A stretch of DNA of 64,000 nt, from the NCBI RefSeq assembly GCF_016625195.1, contig NZ_JACVUP010000002.1, positions 62,001 through 126,000 on the forward strand. The letters are read 5' to 3'. A model generated the notes under the pieces. The model saw only the letters and a list, made by a program, of their open reading frames with translations, was not told the origin of the DNA and ran no database searches. Of the stretch, positions 18,520 to 27,910 are shown in pieces (position 1 is the first letter of the stretch; the number at the start of each line of letters is the position of its first letter). Both the position numbers and the translations under genes were made by a program. The DNA is from Erwinia sp. S63. Its GTDB lineage: Bacteria > Pseudomonadota > Gammaproteobacteria > Enterobacterales > Enterobacteriaceae.

Positions 18520-19422
18520 ATGAAAATGGCCATTCTCACACGCGATGGAACGCTATATTCGTGTAAGCGTCTGCGTGACGCCGCGGAAGAGCGTGGCCAT
18601 CAGGTGCAGATGATCGATCCGCTCTCCTGCTACATGAACATCAACTCCGATTCGCCAGCGGTGCATTATCGTGGCGAACCGCTGGGTCATTTTGATGCCG
18701 TTATCCCGCGTATTGGGACGGCGACCACCTTTTATGGTACGGCGGTGCTGCGCCAGTTTGAGATGTTGGGCAGCTATCCGCTGAATGAATCGGTCGCCAT
18801 CACCCGGGCGCGTGACAAGCTGCGTTCGCTGCAGTTGCTGGCGCGGGAAGGCATTGATATGCCCATCACCGGTTTTGCCTCTTCGCCTGACGATACCCAG
18901 GATGTGATTGCCATGGTCGGTGGCGCGCCGCTGGTGGTGAAATTGGTGGAGGGCACGCAGGGGATTGGCGTGGTGCTGGCGGAAACGCGCCAGGCGGCAG
19001 AGAGCGTGATCGATGCCTTTCGTGGCCTTAATGCCCATATTCTGGTGCAGGAATTTATCAAAGAAGCGCAGGGGCGAGATATTCGCTGTCTGGTGATCGG
19101 CAATGAGGTGGTGGCGTCGATTGAGCGTGAAGCGAAAGAGGGGGATTTTCGCTCCAATCTCCATCGTGGTGGTAAAGCGCATGTCGTCACCATCACGGAA
19201 CAAGAGCGTGAAATCGCGGTGAAAGCCGCATCCACGCTGGGACTGGAAGTGGCGGGAGTGGATATTTTACGTGCCAATCGCGGCCCACTGGTGATGGAGG
19301 TCAATGCCTCTCCAGGGCTTGAGGGCATTGAGGGCATCACCGGTCTGGACATTGCTTCCATGATGATTAAGTGGGTAGAAGCGCATGCTTGCCCCGGCTA
19401 TCGTCTTAAAACCGGGGGCTAG
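18520..19422 (+). CDS. rimK: Ribosomal protein S6:glutamate ligase RimK
   Basis: ATP-grasp ligase of 300 residues that adds glutamates to the C-terminus of ribosomal protein S6. The ATP-grasp features are in order: an N-terminal preATP domain (1-90), the lysine strand [30 protein letters not shown], and the metal site [14 protein letters not shown] near residue 260. AAGGAATT precedes the ATG. It follows nfsA as in K-12. ybjN comes after an 86-base gap. Confidence 0.96.
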   Translation: MKMAILTRDGTLYSCKRLRDAAEERGHQVQMIDPLSCYMNINSDSPAVHYRGEPLGHFDAVIPRIGTATTFYGTAVLRQFEMLGSYPLNESVAITRARDKLRSLQLLAREGIDMPITGFASSPDDTQDVIAMVGGAPLVVKLVEGTQGIGVVLAETRQAAESVIDAFRGLNAHILVQEFIKEAQGRDIRCLVIGNEVVASIEREAKEGDFRSNLHRGGKAHVVTITEQEREIAVKAASTLGLEVAGVDILRANRGPLVMEVNASPGLEGIEGITGLDIASMMIKWVEAHACPGYRLKTGG

Positions 19423-19508
19423 GCGCGCTTTTACGTGGTTTTCGTGGCATCAGATAGACTTTTTCCGTAAGCTAAGGCGCTTATTTCTTCACCCCACAGG
19501 ACATAACG

Positions 19509-19991
19509 ATGGATTCACTGGTCGTTCCTGACATCGACATCCTGCGTCGCTGGCTGGATCAACAAAATATCACCTGGTTCGAATGCGATGCCTGTCAGGC
19601 ACTGCACCTGCCGCACATGCAGAATTTTGACGGGGTGTTTGATGCAAAAATCGACCTGGTGGACAACGTCATCCTCTTCTCGGCCCTCGCGGAAGTGAAA
19701 CCCACAGCGCTGATTCCTTTGGTCGGCGATTTATCGCAGATCAATGCCAGTTCGCTCACGGTGAAAGCCTTTATCGATATTCAGGATGACAATCTGCCCA
19801 AGCTGATTGTCTGCCAGTCGATCAGTACCACTGCCGGCTTAACCTTCGGCCAGTTTTCGCACTTTATGAAGCAAAGTGAAGAGGGCGTTTCCATGGTGAT
19901 CATGGAAGCCTTTGCCAACAATCTTTTGATGGTGGGCGAAGAAGAAGAGGAACGACAGCCCAGTTCCAGCAGTCACGCCATGCTGCACTAA
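19509..19991 (+). CDS. ybjN: YbjN family protein
   Basis: Cytoplasmic protein of 160 residues that matches YbjN from SLVVPDIDILRRWLDQQNITWFECDACQ onward, with family features AKIDLVDNVILFSALAEVKP and ASSLTVKAFIDIQDDNLPKL. YbjN adopts a type III secretion chaperone-like fold and has been linked genetically with motility, biofilm and capsule control; the molecular mechanism is not settled. The C-terminus is acidic (GEEEEE). The gene stands alone, with a clear terminator 15 bases after its stop codon. Confidence 0.93.
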   Translation: MDSLVVPDIDILRRWLDQQNITWFECDACQALHLPHMQNFDGVFDAKIDLVDNVILFSALAEVKPTALIPLVGDLSQINASSLTVKAFIDIQDDNLPKLIVCQSISTTAGLTFGQFSHFMKQSEEGVSMVIMEAFANNLLMVGEEEEERQPSSSSHAMLH

Positions 19992-20005
19992 CTTCCCGCC
20001 TCGCT

Positions 20006-20036
20006 AACTGCCGCTTTTTGCGGCAGTTTTCATTTT
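20006..20036 (+). terminator. ybjN terminator
   Basis: AACTGCCGC (20006-20014) pairs with GCGGCAGTT (20020-20028) around TTTTT and is followed by TTCATTTT. Confidence 0.85.
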
Positions 20037-20361
20037 AGCCCCACCACTTTTTATTCTGCATTTTGCCCTTTATTGCCAGATATTAGTCGTGCTTTATGCC
20101 ACTAGTGCCAAAGCCCATAGCAGAAACATGCATAACTTATCGCAAAAAGGCGTTTTTTACGCTGGGATCTGGCACGCCTGAATCAGGGGGGCTATTCTTG
20201 CGGGGCTGCTTGAGACGTGCAACCTCAGCACAGGTATAGGTTTTTGCTATTAAACTCCCGCTGAATATTGATTCATTGTGTGCCTGTGATTAAACAGAAA
20301 ACGCAACGTCCGGATCGCGTGTATGCAGCGTTGTGATGACCCCCTCAGGAGGATGGAAAAC
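20037..20361 (+). promoter_or_regulatory. potF upstream region with possible sigma-54 elements
   Basis: This gene-free stretch precedes potF. TGGCACG at 20170-20176 matches the sigma-54 -24 element exactly, but the -12 position reads ATCA rather than TTGC. A second placement, GG at 20188 and TTGC at 20198-20201, has the right GG-N10-GC spacing but a poor -24 element. Neither is convincing alone. No open reading frame of interest is present. Confidence 0.3.
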
Positions 20362-21471
20362 ATGTTCAACCAACGTAAAAAATGGTTGCCAGGTGTGGTT
20401 GCTGGTGTGCTGATGGCTGCGGCCGCTGGTGCTCAGGCAGAAGATAAAACGCTGCACGTATATAACTGGTCAGATTATATCTCGGCCGATACCGTGCCGA
20501 ATTTTGAAAAGCAGACCGGTATCAAAGTGGTCTACGACGTGTTCGATTCCAACGAAGTGTTGGAAGGCAAGCTGATGGCGGGTTCTACCGGCTACGACGT
20601 TGTGGTGCCATCCTCCAGCTTCCTTGCACGCCAGCTGCAATCAGGCGTTTTCCAGGAGCTGGATAAGAGCAAGCTGCCAAATTACAAAAACCTCGATCCT
20701 GATTTGATGGCGAAAGTCGCGCAGCATGATCCAGGTAACAAATACGCGATTCCGTATCTGTGGGGCACCACCGGTATCGGCTACAACGTCGATAAGGTGA
20801 AAGCCGCGCTGGGTACTGATGCGCCAGTCAACAGCTGGGATCTGGTGCTGAAACCAGAAAACCTGGAAAAACTAAAAAGCTGTGGTGTTTCCTTCCTTGA
20901 TGCACCAGAAGAGATTTTCGCCACAGTGCTGAACTACCTCGGCAAAGATCCGAACAGTTCAGACGCCAAAGATTACACCGGCGCCGCGACCGATCTGCTG
21001 CTGAAGCTGCGTCCTAATATCCGCTACTTCCACTCGTCTCAGTACATTAACGACCTGGCGAATGGCAACATCTGTGTGGCGATCGGTTGGTCTGGCGATA
21101 TTCTGCAGGCGAAAGATCGTGCAGCCAAAGCCAACAACGGTGTGCACCTGGGTTACAGCGTGCCGAAAGAGGGCGCTCTGGCCTTCTTCGATATGATGGC
21201 GATTCCGAAAGACGCGAAGAATCTGGATGCAGCCTATCAGTGGCTGAACTACATCATGGATCCAAAAGTGATCGCGGATGTCTCTAACAAGATGAACTAC
21301 GCCAACGGCAACAAGGCGTCACTGCCATTGATCAATGCCGATGTGCGCAACAATCCGGGCATCTTCCCAACGCCGGATGCGATGGCCAAGCTGTTTGTGC
21401 TCAAAGTCCAGGATCCGAAACTGGATCGTGCGCGCACCCGTGCATGGACTAAAGTAAAAAGTGGTAAGTAA
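20362..21471 (+). CDS. potF: Periplasmic putrescine-binding protein PotF
   Basis: Solute-binding protein of the putrescine ABC importer, 369 residues against 370 in K-12. The ATG at 20362 has AGGAGG 9 bases upstream (20347-20352). It starts a signal peptide: a KKW basic start and hydrophobic core, cut after AQA near residue 26. The mature protein opens [12 protein letters not shown], the start of the polyamine-binding fold, and keeps [13 protein letters not shown] and the ligand-pocket region [11 protein letters not shown]. It is the first gene of potFGHI. A strong hairpin follows it. Confidence 0.96.
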   Translation: MFNQRKKWLPGVVAGVLMAAAAGAQAEDKTLHVYNWSDYISADTVPNFEKQTGIKVVYDVFDSNEVLEGKLMAGSTGYDVVVPSSSFLARQLQSGVFQELDKSKLPNYKNLDPDLMAKVAQHDPGNKYAIPYLWGTTGIGYNVDKVKAALGTDAPVNSWDLVLKPENLEKLKSCGVSFLDAPEEIFATVLNYLGKDPNSSDAKDYTGAATDLLLKLRPNIRYFHSSQYINDLANGNICVAIGWSGDILQAKDRAAKANNGVHLGYSVPKEGALAFFDMMAIPKDAKNLDAAYQWLNYIMDPKVIADVSNKMNYANGNKASLPLINADVRNNPGIFPTPDAMAKLFVLKVQDPKLDRARTRAWTKVKSGK

Positions 21472-21503
21472 TTCGTTCTAAACGGATTCGTTACCTGAAG
21501 ACG

Positions 21504-21534
21504 ACAACAGAGGTGCGGTGATGGCCTCTGTTGT
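21504..21534 (+). other. Intercistronic hairpin between potF and potG
   Basis: ACAACAGAGG (21504-21513) pairs perfectly with CCTCTGTTGT (21525-21534) around an 11-base loop and is followed by GCCATTTTAG. It resembles the hairpin after gsiB. It may protect the potF message or act as a partial terminator that keeps binding protein in excess over PotGHI. Confidence 0.65.
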
Positions 21535-21590
21535 GCCATTTTAGCGGCTGGCTGTGCCGCGCTACACCGCTTAGCGCCGGAGAAATGTTA

Positions 21591-22724
21591 GTGAACGACG
21601 CGATTCCCCGCCCCCCAAATAAAACGGCTAAGGCGTTAACGCCGCTGCTGGAAATTCGCAACCTGACCAAATCTTTTGACGGCCAGCACGCCGTGGATGA
21701 TGTCAGCCTGACCATTTATAAAGGCGAGATTTTTGCCCTGCTGGGTGCTTCCGGCTGTGGTAAATCGACCTTGCTGCGCATGCTGGCGGGCTTTGAGCCA
21801 CCGACCAGTGGGCAGATTGTGCTGGATGGGCAAGACCTGTCGCACGTTCCGCCTTATCAGCGCCCGATCAATATGATGTTCCAGTCCTACGCGCTGTTTC
21901 CGCACATGACGGTGGAACAGAACATCGCCTTTGGACTGAAGCAGGATAAATTGCCGAAAGGCGAAATCAGCAGCCGCGTGACCGAAATGCTGACGCTGGT
22001 GCATATGCAGGAATTTGCTAAGCGTAAACCGCATCAGCTTTCCGGCGGTCAGCGTCAGCGTGTGGCGCTGGCGCGTAGCCTGGCGAAACGCCCTAAGCTG
22101 CTGCTGCTGGATGAGCCGATGGGCGCGCTGGATAAAAAACTGCGCGACCGCATGCAGCATGAAGTGGTGGATATTCTGGAGCGCGTCGGCGCGACCTGCG
22201 TGATGGTGACGCACGACCAGGAAGAAGCCATGACCATGGCCGGTCGTATTGCCATAATGAACCGCGGTAAGTTCGTGCAGATTGGTGAGCCGGAAGAGAT
22301 CTACGAGCATCCTACCAGCCGCTATAGCGCCGAGTTTATTGGATCGGTCAACGTGTTTGATGGCCTGCTACGCGAGCGTGCTGAAGATGGCGTGGTGATT
22401 GATGCGCCGGGCCTGGTGCATCCGCTAAAAGTGCAGACTGATGTCTCCATCATCGATAACGTGCCAGTGCACGTCGCGCTGCGTCCGGAAAAAGTGATGC
22501 TGTGCGAAGACGTACCGGCAGATGGCTGCAACTTTGCCGTCGGCGAAGTGGTGCATATCGCTTATCTCGGTGACCTGTCGATTTATCACGTTCGCCTGCG
22601 CAGTGGTCAGATGATCAGCGCGCAGCTGCAGAATGCACATCGCTACCGCAAAGGTGCGCCAACATGGGGTGATGAAGTTCGCCTGTGCTGGGATGCCGAC
22701 AGCTGTGTGGTTCTGACGGTTTAA
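21591..22724 (+). CDS. potG: Putrescine importer ATPase PotG (GTG start)
   Basis: ABC ATPase that drives putrescine import. The GTG at 21591 is chosen because CGGAG lies 8 bases upstream. It gives 377 residues, exactly the K-12 length, with the same first residues (NDAIPRP); an ATG two codons earlier is too close to the binding site. Walker A is GASGCGKST (near residue 53), the signature LSGGQRQR, Walker B LLLLDEP, and the H-loop VTHDQEEA. The C-terminal TOBE/MalK-like regulatory domain occupies about 285-377. potH follows after 9 bases. Confidence 0.96.
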   Translation: MNDAIPRPPNKTAKALTPLLEIRNLTKSFDGQHAVDDVSLTIYKGEIFALLGASGCGKSTLLRMLAGFEPPTSGQIVLDGQDLSHVPPYQRPINMMFQSYALFPHMTVEQNIAFGLKQDKLPKGEISSRVTEMLTLVHMQEFAKRKPHQLSGGQRQRVALARSLAKRPKLLLLDEPMGALDKKLRDRMQHEVVDILERVGATCVMVTHDQEEAMTMAGRIAIMNRGKFVQIGEPEEIYEHPTSRYSAEFIGSVNVFDGLLRERAEDGVVIDAPGLVHPLKVQTDVSIIDNVPVHVALRPEKVMLCEDVPADGCNFAVGEVVHIAYLGDLSIYHVRLRSGQMISAQLQNAHRYRKGAPTWGDEVRLCWDADSCVVLTV

Positions 22725-22733
22725 GGAGGCGTA

Positions 22734-23690
22734 ATGAGCCAGATTTCTCAACGCAGCGAGCCGGAAGTGGTGGGCACACCGCTGCAGCGCTGGGGCACGC
22801 GCATTAAAATGCTGCATGGCCGCAAGCTGGTGATCGCACTGCCTTACCTGTGGCTGATCCTGCTGTTTCTGCTGCCGTTCCTGATCGTCCTGAAGATCAG
22901 TTTCGCCGACATTGCGCGCGCCATTCCGCCATACACCGATCTGGTGACCTGGGCCGATGATCAGCTCAACCTGGTGCTGAATCTTGGTAACTACATCACG
23001 TTGACGGACGACCCGCTGTATGCCGAAGCCTATCTGACCTCGCTCAAGGTGGCGGCGATTTCTACCGTGATCTGTCTGCTGATCGGTTATCCGCTGGCGT
23101 GGGCGGTAGCGCACAGCAAGCCTTCAATGCGCACCATCCTGCTGTTGCTGGTGATCTTGCCCTCCTGGACCTCGTTCCTGGTGCGCGTGTACGCGTGGAT
23201 GGGTTTGCTGAACAACAACGGTATTCTTAACCGCTTCCTGATGTGGTTGGGCGTGATCGATCATCCTCTGGTGATCCTTTACACCAATACCGCGGTGTAT
23301 ATCGGCATTGTTTACTGCTATCTGCCGTTTATGGTGCTGCCGATCTATACCGCGCTGACACGCATCGACTACTCGCTGGTGGAAGCCTCGTTGGACCTTG
23401 GCGCGCGTCCGCTAAAAACCTTCTTTAGCGTGATTGTGCCGCTGACCAAAGGCGGGATTATCGCCGGTTCGATGCTGGTGTTTATTCCGGCGGTGGGGGA
23501 GTACGTGATCCCGGAACTGCTGGGAGGGCCGGACAGCATCATGATCGGCCGTATCCTGTGGCAGGAGTTCTTTAACAACCGTGACTGGCCGGTGGCTTCG
23601 GCGCTGGCGGTGATTATTCTGTTGATTCTGATTCTGCCGATCATCTGGTTCCACAAGCATCAAAACCGTGAGTTAGGAGAGAAGGAATGA
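22734..23690 (+). CDS. potH: Putrescine importer permease PotH
   Basis: Inner-membrane permease of 318 residues with six helices. The first is ALPYLWLILLFLLPFLIVLK. The EAA-type loop for the ATPase is EASLDLGARPLKTFFSVIVP around residue 220. AGGAG precedes the ATG at 22734. Its last codon and stop overlap the start of potI in ATGA, a sign of coupled translation. Confidence 0.96.
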   Translation: MSQISQRSEPEVVGTPLQRWGTRIKMLHGRKLVIALPYLWLILLFLLPFLIVLKISFADIARAIPPYTDLVTWADDQLNLVLNLGNYITLTDDPLYAEAYLTSLKVAAISTVICLLIGYPLAWAVAHSKPSMRTILLLLVILPSWTSFLVRVYAWMGLLNNNGILNRFLMWLGVIDHPLVILYTNTAVYIGIVYCYLPFMVLPIYTALTRIDYSLVEASLDLGARPLKTFFSVIVPLTKGGIIAGSMLVFIPAVGEYVIPELLGGPDSIMIGRILWQEFFNNRDWPVASALAVIILLILILPIIWFHKHQNRELGEKE

Positions 23691-24532
23691 ATCAGTTACC
23701 CACCATTCGCTCTCCATGGCGCACGGCCATTCTGGTGCTGTGTTTCATGTTCCTTTACGCGCCGATGCTGCTGCTGGTGGTTTACTCCTTCAACAGCTCG
23801 CAACTGGTCACCGTATGGGAGAGCTTCTCGTTCCACTGGTACAAAGTGCTGTTCCAGGACGATGCGATGCTGGATGCCGTTGGCCTCAGCCTGACCATCG
23901 CCGCGCTCTCGGCCACTATGGCGGTGGTGTTGGGCACTATGGCGGCGGTGATCATCGTGCGTTTCGGCCGTTTCCGTGGGCATAGCGGTTTTGCATTTAT
24001 GCTCACCGCACCGCTGGTCATGCCGGATGTGATCACCGGGTTGTCACTGCTGCTGCTGTTTGTAGCAATGGGCAACACCTTTGGCTGGCCAAGCGATCGC
24101 GGCATGCTCACCATCTGGCTGGCGCACGTCACTTTCTGTACCGCTTATGTGGCGGTGGTGATCAACTCACGTCTGCGTGAATTGGATCGTTCCATTGAAG
24201 AGGCGGCGATGGATCTCGGGGCAACGCCGCTCAAAGTGTTCTTCGTGATTACTGTGCCAATGATTGCTCCGGCAATTGTCACCGGCTGGCTGCTGGCCTT
24301 TACGCTGTCACTCGATGATCTGGTGATTTCCAGCTTCGTTACCGGGCCGGGCGCCACCACGCTGCCGATGGCGATCTTTGCTACCGTGCGACGCGGCGTC
24401 AATCCTGAGATCAATGCGTTAGCCTCATTGATTTTGTTTGTCGTCGGCCTGGTCGGTTTCATCGCCTGGCGCTTTATGGCGCACGAAGAAAAGCAACGTT
24501 TACGCGATATTCAGAAAGCTAAACGTGGCTGA
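23687..24532 (+). CDS. potI: Putrescine importer permease PotI
   Basis: Second permease of the putrescine importer, 281 residues as in K-12. It has six membrane helices and the EAA-type loop EEAAMDLGATPLKVFFVITVP. The start is the ATG inside the potH stop (ATGA, 4-base overlap), preceded by TAGGAGAGAAGG. It is the last gene of the operon; a clear terminator begins 25 bases after the stop codon. Confidence 0.96.
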   Translation: MNQLPTIRSPWRTAILVLCFMFLYAPMLLLVVYSFNSSQLVTVWESFSFHWYKVLFQDDAMLDAVGLSLTIAALSATMAVVLGTMAAVIIVRFGRFRGHSGFAFMLTAPLVMPDVITGLSLLLLFVAMGNTFGWPSDRGMLTIWLAHVTFCTAYVAVVINSRLRELDRSIEEAAMDLGATPLKVFFVITVPMIAPAIVTGWLLAFTLSLDDLVISSFVTGPGATTLPMAIFATVRRGVNPEINALASLILFVVGLVGFIAWRFMAHEEKQRLRDIQKAKRG

Positions 24533-24557
24533 AAGCCGTAACATTTGCCAATATAAG

Positions 24558-24587
24558 AACGGGCCGGTTTAATGGCCCGTTTTTTTA
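24558..24587 (+). terminator. potFGHI operon terminator
   Basis: AACGGGCC (24558-24565) pairs with GGCCCGTT (24574-24581) around GGTTTAAT and runs into TTTTT. Confidence 0.9.
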
Positions 24588-24605
24588 TGGTTACGGAGTC
24601 AAACC

Positions 24606-25070
24606 ATGTCGGAAACCCTCAAAAACGCGATGGCAAATTCTACGCCTGCACCGGTGATGGTGGCGGGGATCGCCATCATTGCCACGCGCTGTCTCAGCGT
24701 GCTGATGCTGGCCAATGAACTGGGTTACGACGAAATGGCTAACTTTGTCCACCGCAGCGCGCAGGCGTGGGATTCCACGCTAATTTTTATCGCCAGTCAG
24801 CTAATCTTTTTGTTTGAACTGCGCTGTGCCTTTACCCTGCTGCGCGGCAGCAATCGCGGGCGCTGGGGTTATGTGATGGCGCAAATTATCGTGCTCGGTT
24901 ATATGCTGATGGCGTCCGTTGGATGGATCTACCCGGAAATCTTCAGTATTCCCGGTGAAACTAACGCACAGATCATCCATCACACGCTGATGCAGAAAGT
25001 GCCGGATGCGCTGGTGTTACTGCTATTGTTTGTGCCGGCCAGCAGTCGCGCATTTTTCCGCGCCCGGTGA
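24606..25070 (+). CDS. ybjO: DUF2593 inner-membrane protein YbjO
   Basis: Membrane protein of 154 residues with four predicted helices, about 17-37, 56-78, 90-110 and 127-147. It matches YbjO/DUF2593 in position and in features such as CLSVLMLANELGYDEMANFVHRSAQAW. Function is unknown. TACGGAG precedes the ATG at 24606, right after the pot terminator, so it has its own promoter or depends on read-through. Confidence 0.88.
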   Translation: MSETLKNAMANSTPAPVMVAGIAIIATRCLSVLMLANELGYDEMANFVHRSAQAWDSTLIFIASQLIFLFELRCAFTLLRGSNRGRWGYVMAQIIVLGYMLMASVGWIYPEIFSIPGETNAQIIHHTLMQKVPDALVLLLLFVPASSRAFFRAR

Positions 25071-25118
25071 TACAATCTGCCCCCGATTTTTCTCCCGATT
25101 CTGAATACAGGTCTTTCC

Positions 25119-26255
25119 ATGCATTGCGCGCTTTATGATGCCGGTCGCTGTCGTTCGTGCCAGTGGCTGGAGAAACCCTATCCGCAGCAGCTCAGCGAGA
25201 AGCAGTCGCTACTCGAGCAGTTACTGTCGCAGACCGCAGTGGCCGAGTATTTACCGCCGGTGACCTCCGCACTGCAAGGTTTTCGTAATAAAGCCAAAAT
25301 GGTGGTGAGTGGCAGCGTTGAGCGGCCGATTTTTGGCATGGTGGCGCGTGATGGCGCACCGGTTGATCTGTGCGATTGCCCGCTCTATCCCGCCAGCTTT
25401 GCGCCGGTGTTCGATGTGCTGAAACCTTTTATTGCCCGCGCCGGATTAACGCCCTACAACGTGGCGCGAAAACGCGGTGAACTGAAATTCCTGCTGCTGA
25501 CCGAGAGTTCGCAAGGTGGCATGATGCTGCGGTTTGTGCTGCGATCCACCAGCAAGCTTGAGCAGTTACGCGCGGCTTTACCCTGGCTGCAGCAGCAGTT
25601 GCCGCAGTTGAAAGTGATCTCCGCCAACATTCAGCCGGTGCATATGGCGATTCTGGAAGGGGATGAAGAGATTGCGTTGACGCCGGACCAGGCGCTGGCT
25701 GAGTGTTTCAATCAGGTGCCGCTGTATATTCGTCCGCAGAGTTTCTTCCAGACTAACCCGCAGGTCGCCGCCGATTTGTATGCCACGGCGCGTGATTGGG
25801 TCGCAGAGCTGCCGGTGTCCAGCATGTGGGATCTGTTCTGCGGCGTGGGCGGTTTCGGCTTGCACTGTGCCACGCCCGAGATGCAGCTGACCGGTATTGA
25901 GATCAGTGCGGAAGCCATTGCCTGTGCGCAGCAGTCGGCTGAACAGTTAGGACTCGATAAGGTGAGTTTCGCCGCGCTGGATTCGACCCAGTTCGCCACA
26001 TCGCGTGAGCAGGTGCCACAGTTGGTGTTGGTGAATCCACCGCGTCGCGGGATTGGGGCTGAGCTGTGTGCTTATCTCAGTGAGATGGCGCCAGATTACA
26101 TTCTCTATTCGAGCTGCAATCCCAGCACGATGGCGCAGGATATTGCGCGTCTGGCGGATTACGCGGTGAGCCGCGTCCAGCTGTTTGATATGTTCCCACA
26201 CACCGCACACTTTGAAGTGCTGACGTTGCTGATTAAGAAGGGTGGAGCCGCGTAG
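25119..26255 (+). CDS. rlmC: 23S rRNA m5U747 methyltransferase RlmC
   Basis: SAM-dependent methyltransferase (formerly RumB) that makes 5-methyluridine 747 in 23S rRNA. The 378-residue protein keeps the iron-sulfur cysteines C3, C11 and C14 at the N-terminus and the DLCDCPLY cysteines at 85/87. The SAM-binding motif I is [14 protein letters not shown]. The proline-rich loop is [10 protein letters not shown]. The catalytic nucleophile C333 is in [12 protein letters not shown]. There is no TRAM domain, unlike RlmD. It converges with artJ after a 63-base gap. Confidence 0.96.
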   Translation: MHCALYDAGRCRSCQWLEKPYPQQLSEKQSLLEQLLSQTAVAEYLPPVTSALQGFRNKAKMVVSGSVERPIFGMVARDGAPVDLCDCPLYPASFAPVFDVLKPFIARAGLTPYNVARKRGELKFLLLTESSQGGMMLRFVLRSTSKLEQLRAALPWLQQQLPQLKVISANIQPVHMAILEGDEEIALTPDQALAECFNQVPLYIRPQSFFQTNPQVAADLYATARDWVAELPVSSMWDLFCGVGGFGLHCATPEMQLTGIEISAEAIACAQQSAEQLGLDKVSFAALDSTQFATSREQVPQLVLVNPPRRGIGAELCAYLSEMAPDYILYSSCNPSTMAQDIARLADYAVSRVQLFDMFPHTAHFEVLTLLIKKGGAA

Positions 26256-26318
26256 CTGCCGCCTGAACTGAGGACGTGCAGAACCTGCCAGATGGCACGC
26301 CACGCTGCTCCATAATGC

Positions 26319-27050
26319 TTATTCCGGGAACCACTTCTGATTGATTTGCTGCCAGGTGCCATCGGCTTTCAGCGCCACCAACGCATCATTCATCTCTTTC
26401 AGTAGCGTTGCATTGCCTTTGCGCACCGCAATGCCTAAGCCGGTGCCGAAGTATTCGGTATCGGTGATATGTTCACCCACCGCACTGAGATCGTCGTTGG
26501 CCTTCAGCCACTGATTCACCACCGCGCTATCGCCAAACACGCCGTTCAGACGACCATTTTTCAGATCGAGAATCGCATTCTGGTAGCTGTCATAGGCTAC
26601 GGCGATCACTTCAGGATGTTTCTCCAGCAGGTATTTCTGATGCGTAGTGCCATTCTCCACGCCGACACGCTTGCCTTTCAGTTGGCTGAAGTCGGTGTAC
26701 TGGCCTTTATGTGCAATCACAATCGCGGAATTGGCGTAGTAGGGCTGAGTGAAATCGACCTGTTTGCTGCGCTCGGCGGTAATATCCATACCCGAGATAA
26801 CCGCATCATAACGACGAAACTTCAGCGAAGGGATCAGACTGTCAAACGCGTTATTGGTGAAGGTGCAATCCGCTTTCATTTGCTGACATAAGGCTTTAGC
26901 CAGATCGATATCGAAGCCAACGATTTGGTTGTCGTGGTCGAGGGATTCAAACGGGGGATAGGTCGCAGAAGAGGCGAAGCGGATTTTTTCCGCCGCATAA
27001 GCATTCATTGCCAGTGTTGCCAGCGCCGCAGCAATAATCCATTTTTTCAT
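26319..27050 (-). CDS. artJ: Arginine-binding periplasmic protein ArtJ
   Basis: Periplasmic binding protein of the arginine ABC importer, 243 residues. The ATG at 27050 has AGGAGT upstream. It begins the signal peptide MKKWIIAAALATLAMNAYA, cut before AEKIRF. Conserved ligand-site stretches are SATYPPFES, SGMDITAERSKQV and GVENGTTHQKY. It is a separate unit just downstream of artPIQM, as in K-12. A good ARG box in the upstream region argues for arginine repression through ArgR. Confidence 0.95.
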   Translation of the reverse strand: MKKWIIAAALATLAMNAYAAEKIRFASSATYPPFESLDHDNQIVGFDIDLAKALCQQMKADCTFTNNAFDSLIPSLKFRRYDAVISGMDITAERSKQVDFTQPYYANSAIVIAHKGQYTDFSQLKGKRVGVENGTTHQKYLLEKHPEVIAVAYDSYQNAILDLKNGRLNGVFGDSAVVNQWLKANDDLSAVGEHITDTEYFGTGLGIAVRKGNATLLKEMNDALVALKADGTWQQINQKWFPE

Positions 27051-27106
27051 TATGTGACTCCTGTAAACCATGCCAGAGATAGAACGGGTTACACGATGCC
27101 AGTAAA

Positions 27107-27120
27107 TGAATTTATATGCA
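27107..27120. promoter_or_regulatory. ARG box upstream of artJ
   Basis: TGAATTTATATGCA matches the ArgR half-site pair TGAATWWWWATTCA at 13 of 14 positions. It lies 57 bases before the artJ ATG. A second, much weaker box may follow at about 27124-27137, the 21-base spacing typical of ArgR operators. Confidence 0.7.
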
Positions 27121-27179
27121 AATATTATGATTAAAAAATTAAATGGCCAGTTGAGGTCCGTAGTAGCGCGAGATATTGA

Positions 27180-27226
27180 GCGTTTGTCCGCAGCACTTTC
27201 ACCTCAGACAAACGCGATAAATCGCG
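27180..27226. other. Inverted repeats between artM and artJ
   Basis: GCGTTTGTC (27180-27188) pairs perfectly with GACAAACGC (27207-27215) around 18 bases. An overlapping hairpin, CGCGAT/ATCGCG (27213-27226, 2-base loop), shares the right arm, so the two are mutually exclusive. They lie just downstream of artM on the minus strand. A terminator role is possible but the T-tract is poor. Confidence 0.5.
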
Positions 27227-27238
27227 CCAATACGGCAA

Positions 27239-27907
27239 TCAATTACGCTGTTCGAATGCCAATGCGCGCTTTTCGATTAAACGCATCATCAGCGTGAGCA
27301 AACCGTTGACCACCAGATAGATCAGCCCGGCAGCAGCATATACCGTGATGTCATAAGTGCGGCCATACAGCAATTGCCCATGCCCCATCACTTCCATCAG
27401 CGTAATGGTGTACGCCAGTGAAGTGCTCTTAAACACTAAAACGACTTCGTTTGAGTAAGAGGAGAGGGCGCGTTTAAATGCATACGGCAGCAGGATACGC
27501 AGCGTGTCTTTACGGTTCATCCCCAGCGCAGCGCAGGATTGCCATTGACCCGAAGGGATGGCGCGTACTGCACCGTAAAATAGCTGAGTGGTATAGGCAG
27601 CGCTGTTGAGCGACAACGCAATCAGCGCGCACAGCCAGGGCTGTGACAGCAGATGCCATAACCAGGGCACATTCTGAATACTGGGAAACTGGCCGGGACC
27701 GTAATAAATCAGGAAGATTTGCACCAGCAGCGGCGTGCCGGTGAACACCGTGATGTAGCCTTTCACCAGCCAGTTCAGCACCGGGACTTTCAGTGAGAGC
27801 ACGATGGTACACAGCAGCGACAGCACCAGCGCGGCAATCAGTGATGCCACGGTCAAGGTGAGACTGGTGTGCAGCCCTTTCAGAAGTTCGGGTAAGTAAT
27901 CCAGCAT
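27239..27907 (-). CDS. artM: Arginine importer permease ArtM
   Basis: Inner-membrane permease of the arginine ABC importer (HisM family), 222 residues, the same as K-12. It has five or so membrane helices. The family block GYITVFTGTPLLVQIFLIYYG lies near residue 50 and the EAA-type loop SGQWQSCAALGMNRKDTLRI near 120. It pairs with ArtQ; the ArtQ stop lies 3 bases before its ATG. Confidence 0.95.
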   Translation of the reverse strand: MLDYLPELLKGLHTSLTLTVASLIAALVLSLLCTIVLSLKVPVLNWLVKGYITVFTGTPLLVQIFLIYYGPGQFPSIQNVPWLWHLLSQPWLCALIALSLNSAAYTTQLFYGAVRAIPSGQWQSCAALGMNRKDTLRILLPYAFKRALSSYSNEVVLVFKSTSLAYTITLMEVMGHGQLLYGRTYDITVYAAAGLIYLVVNGLLTLMMRLIEKRALAFEQRN

Positions 27908-27910
27908 GCG

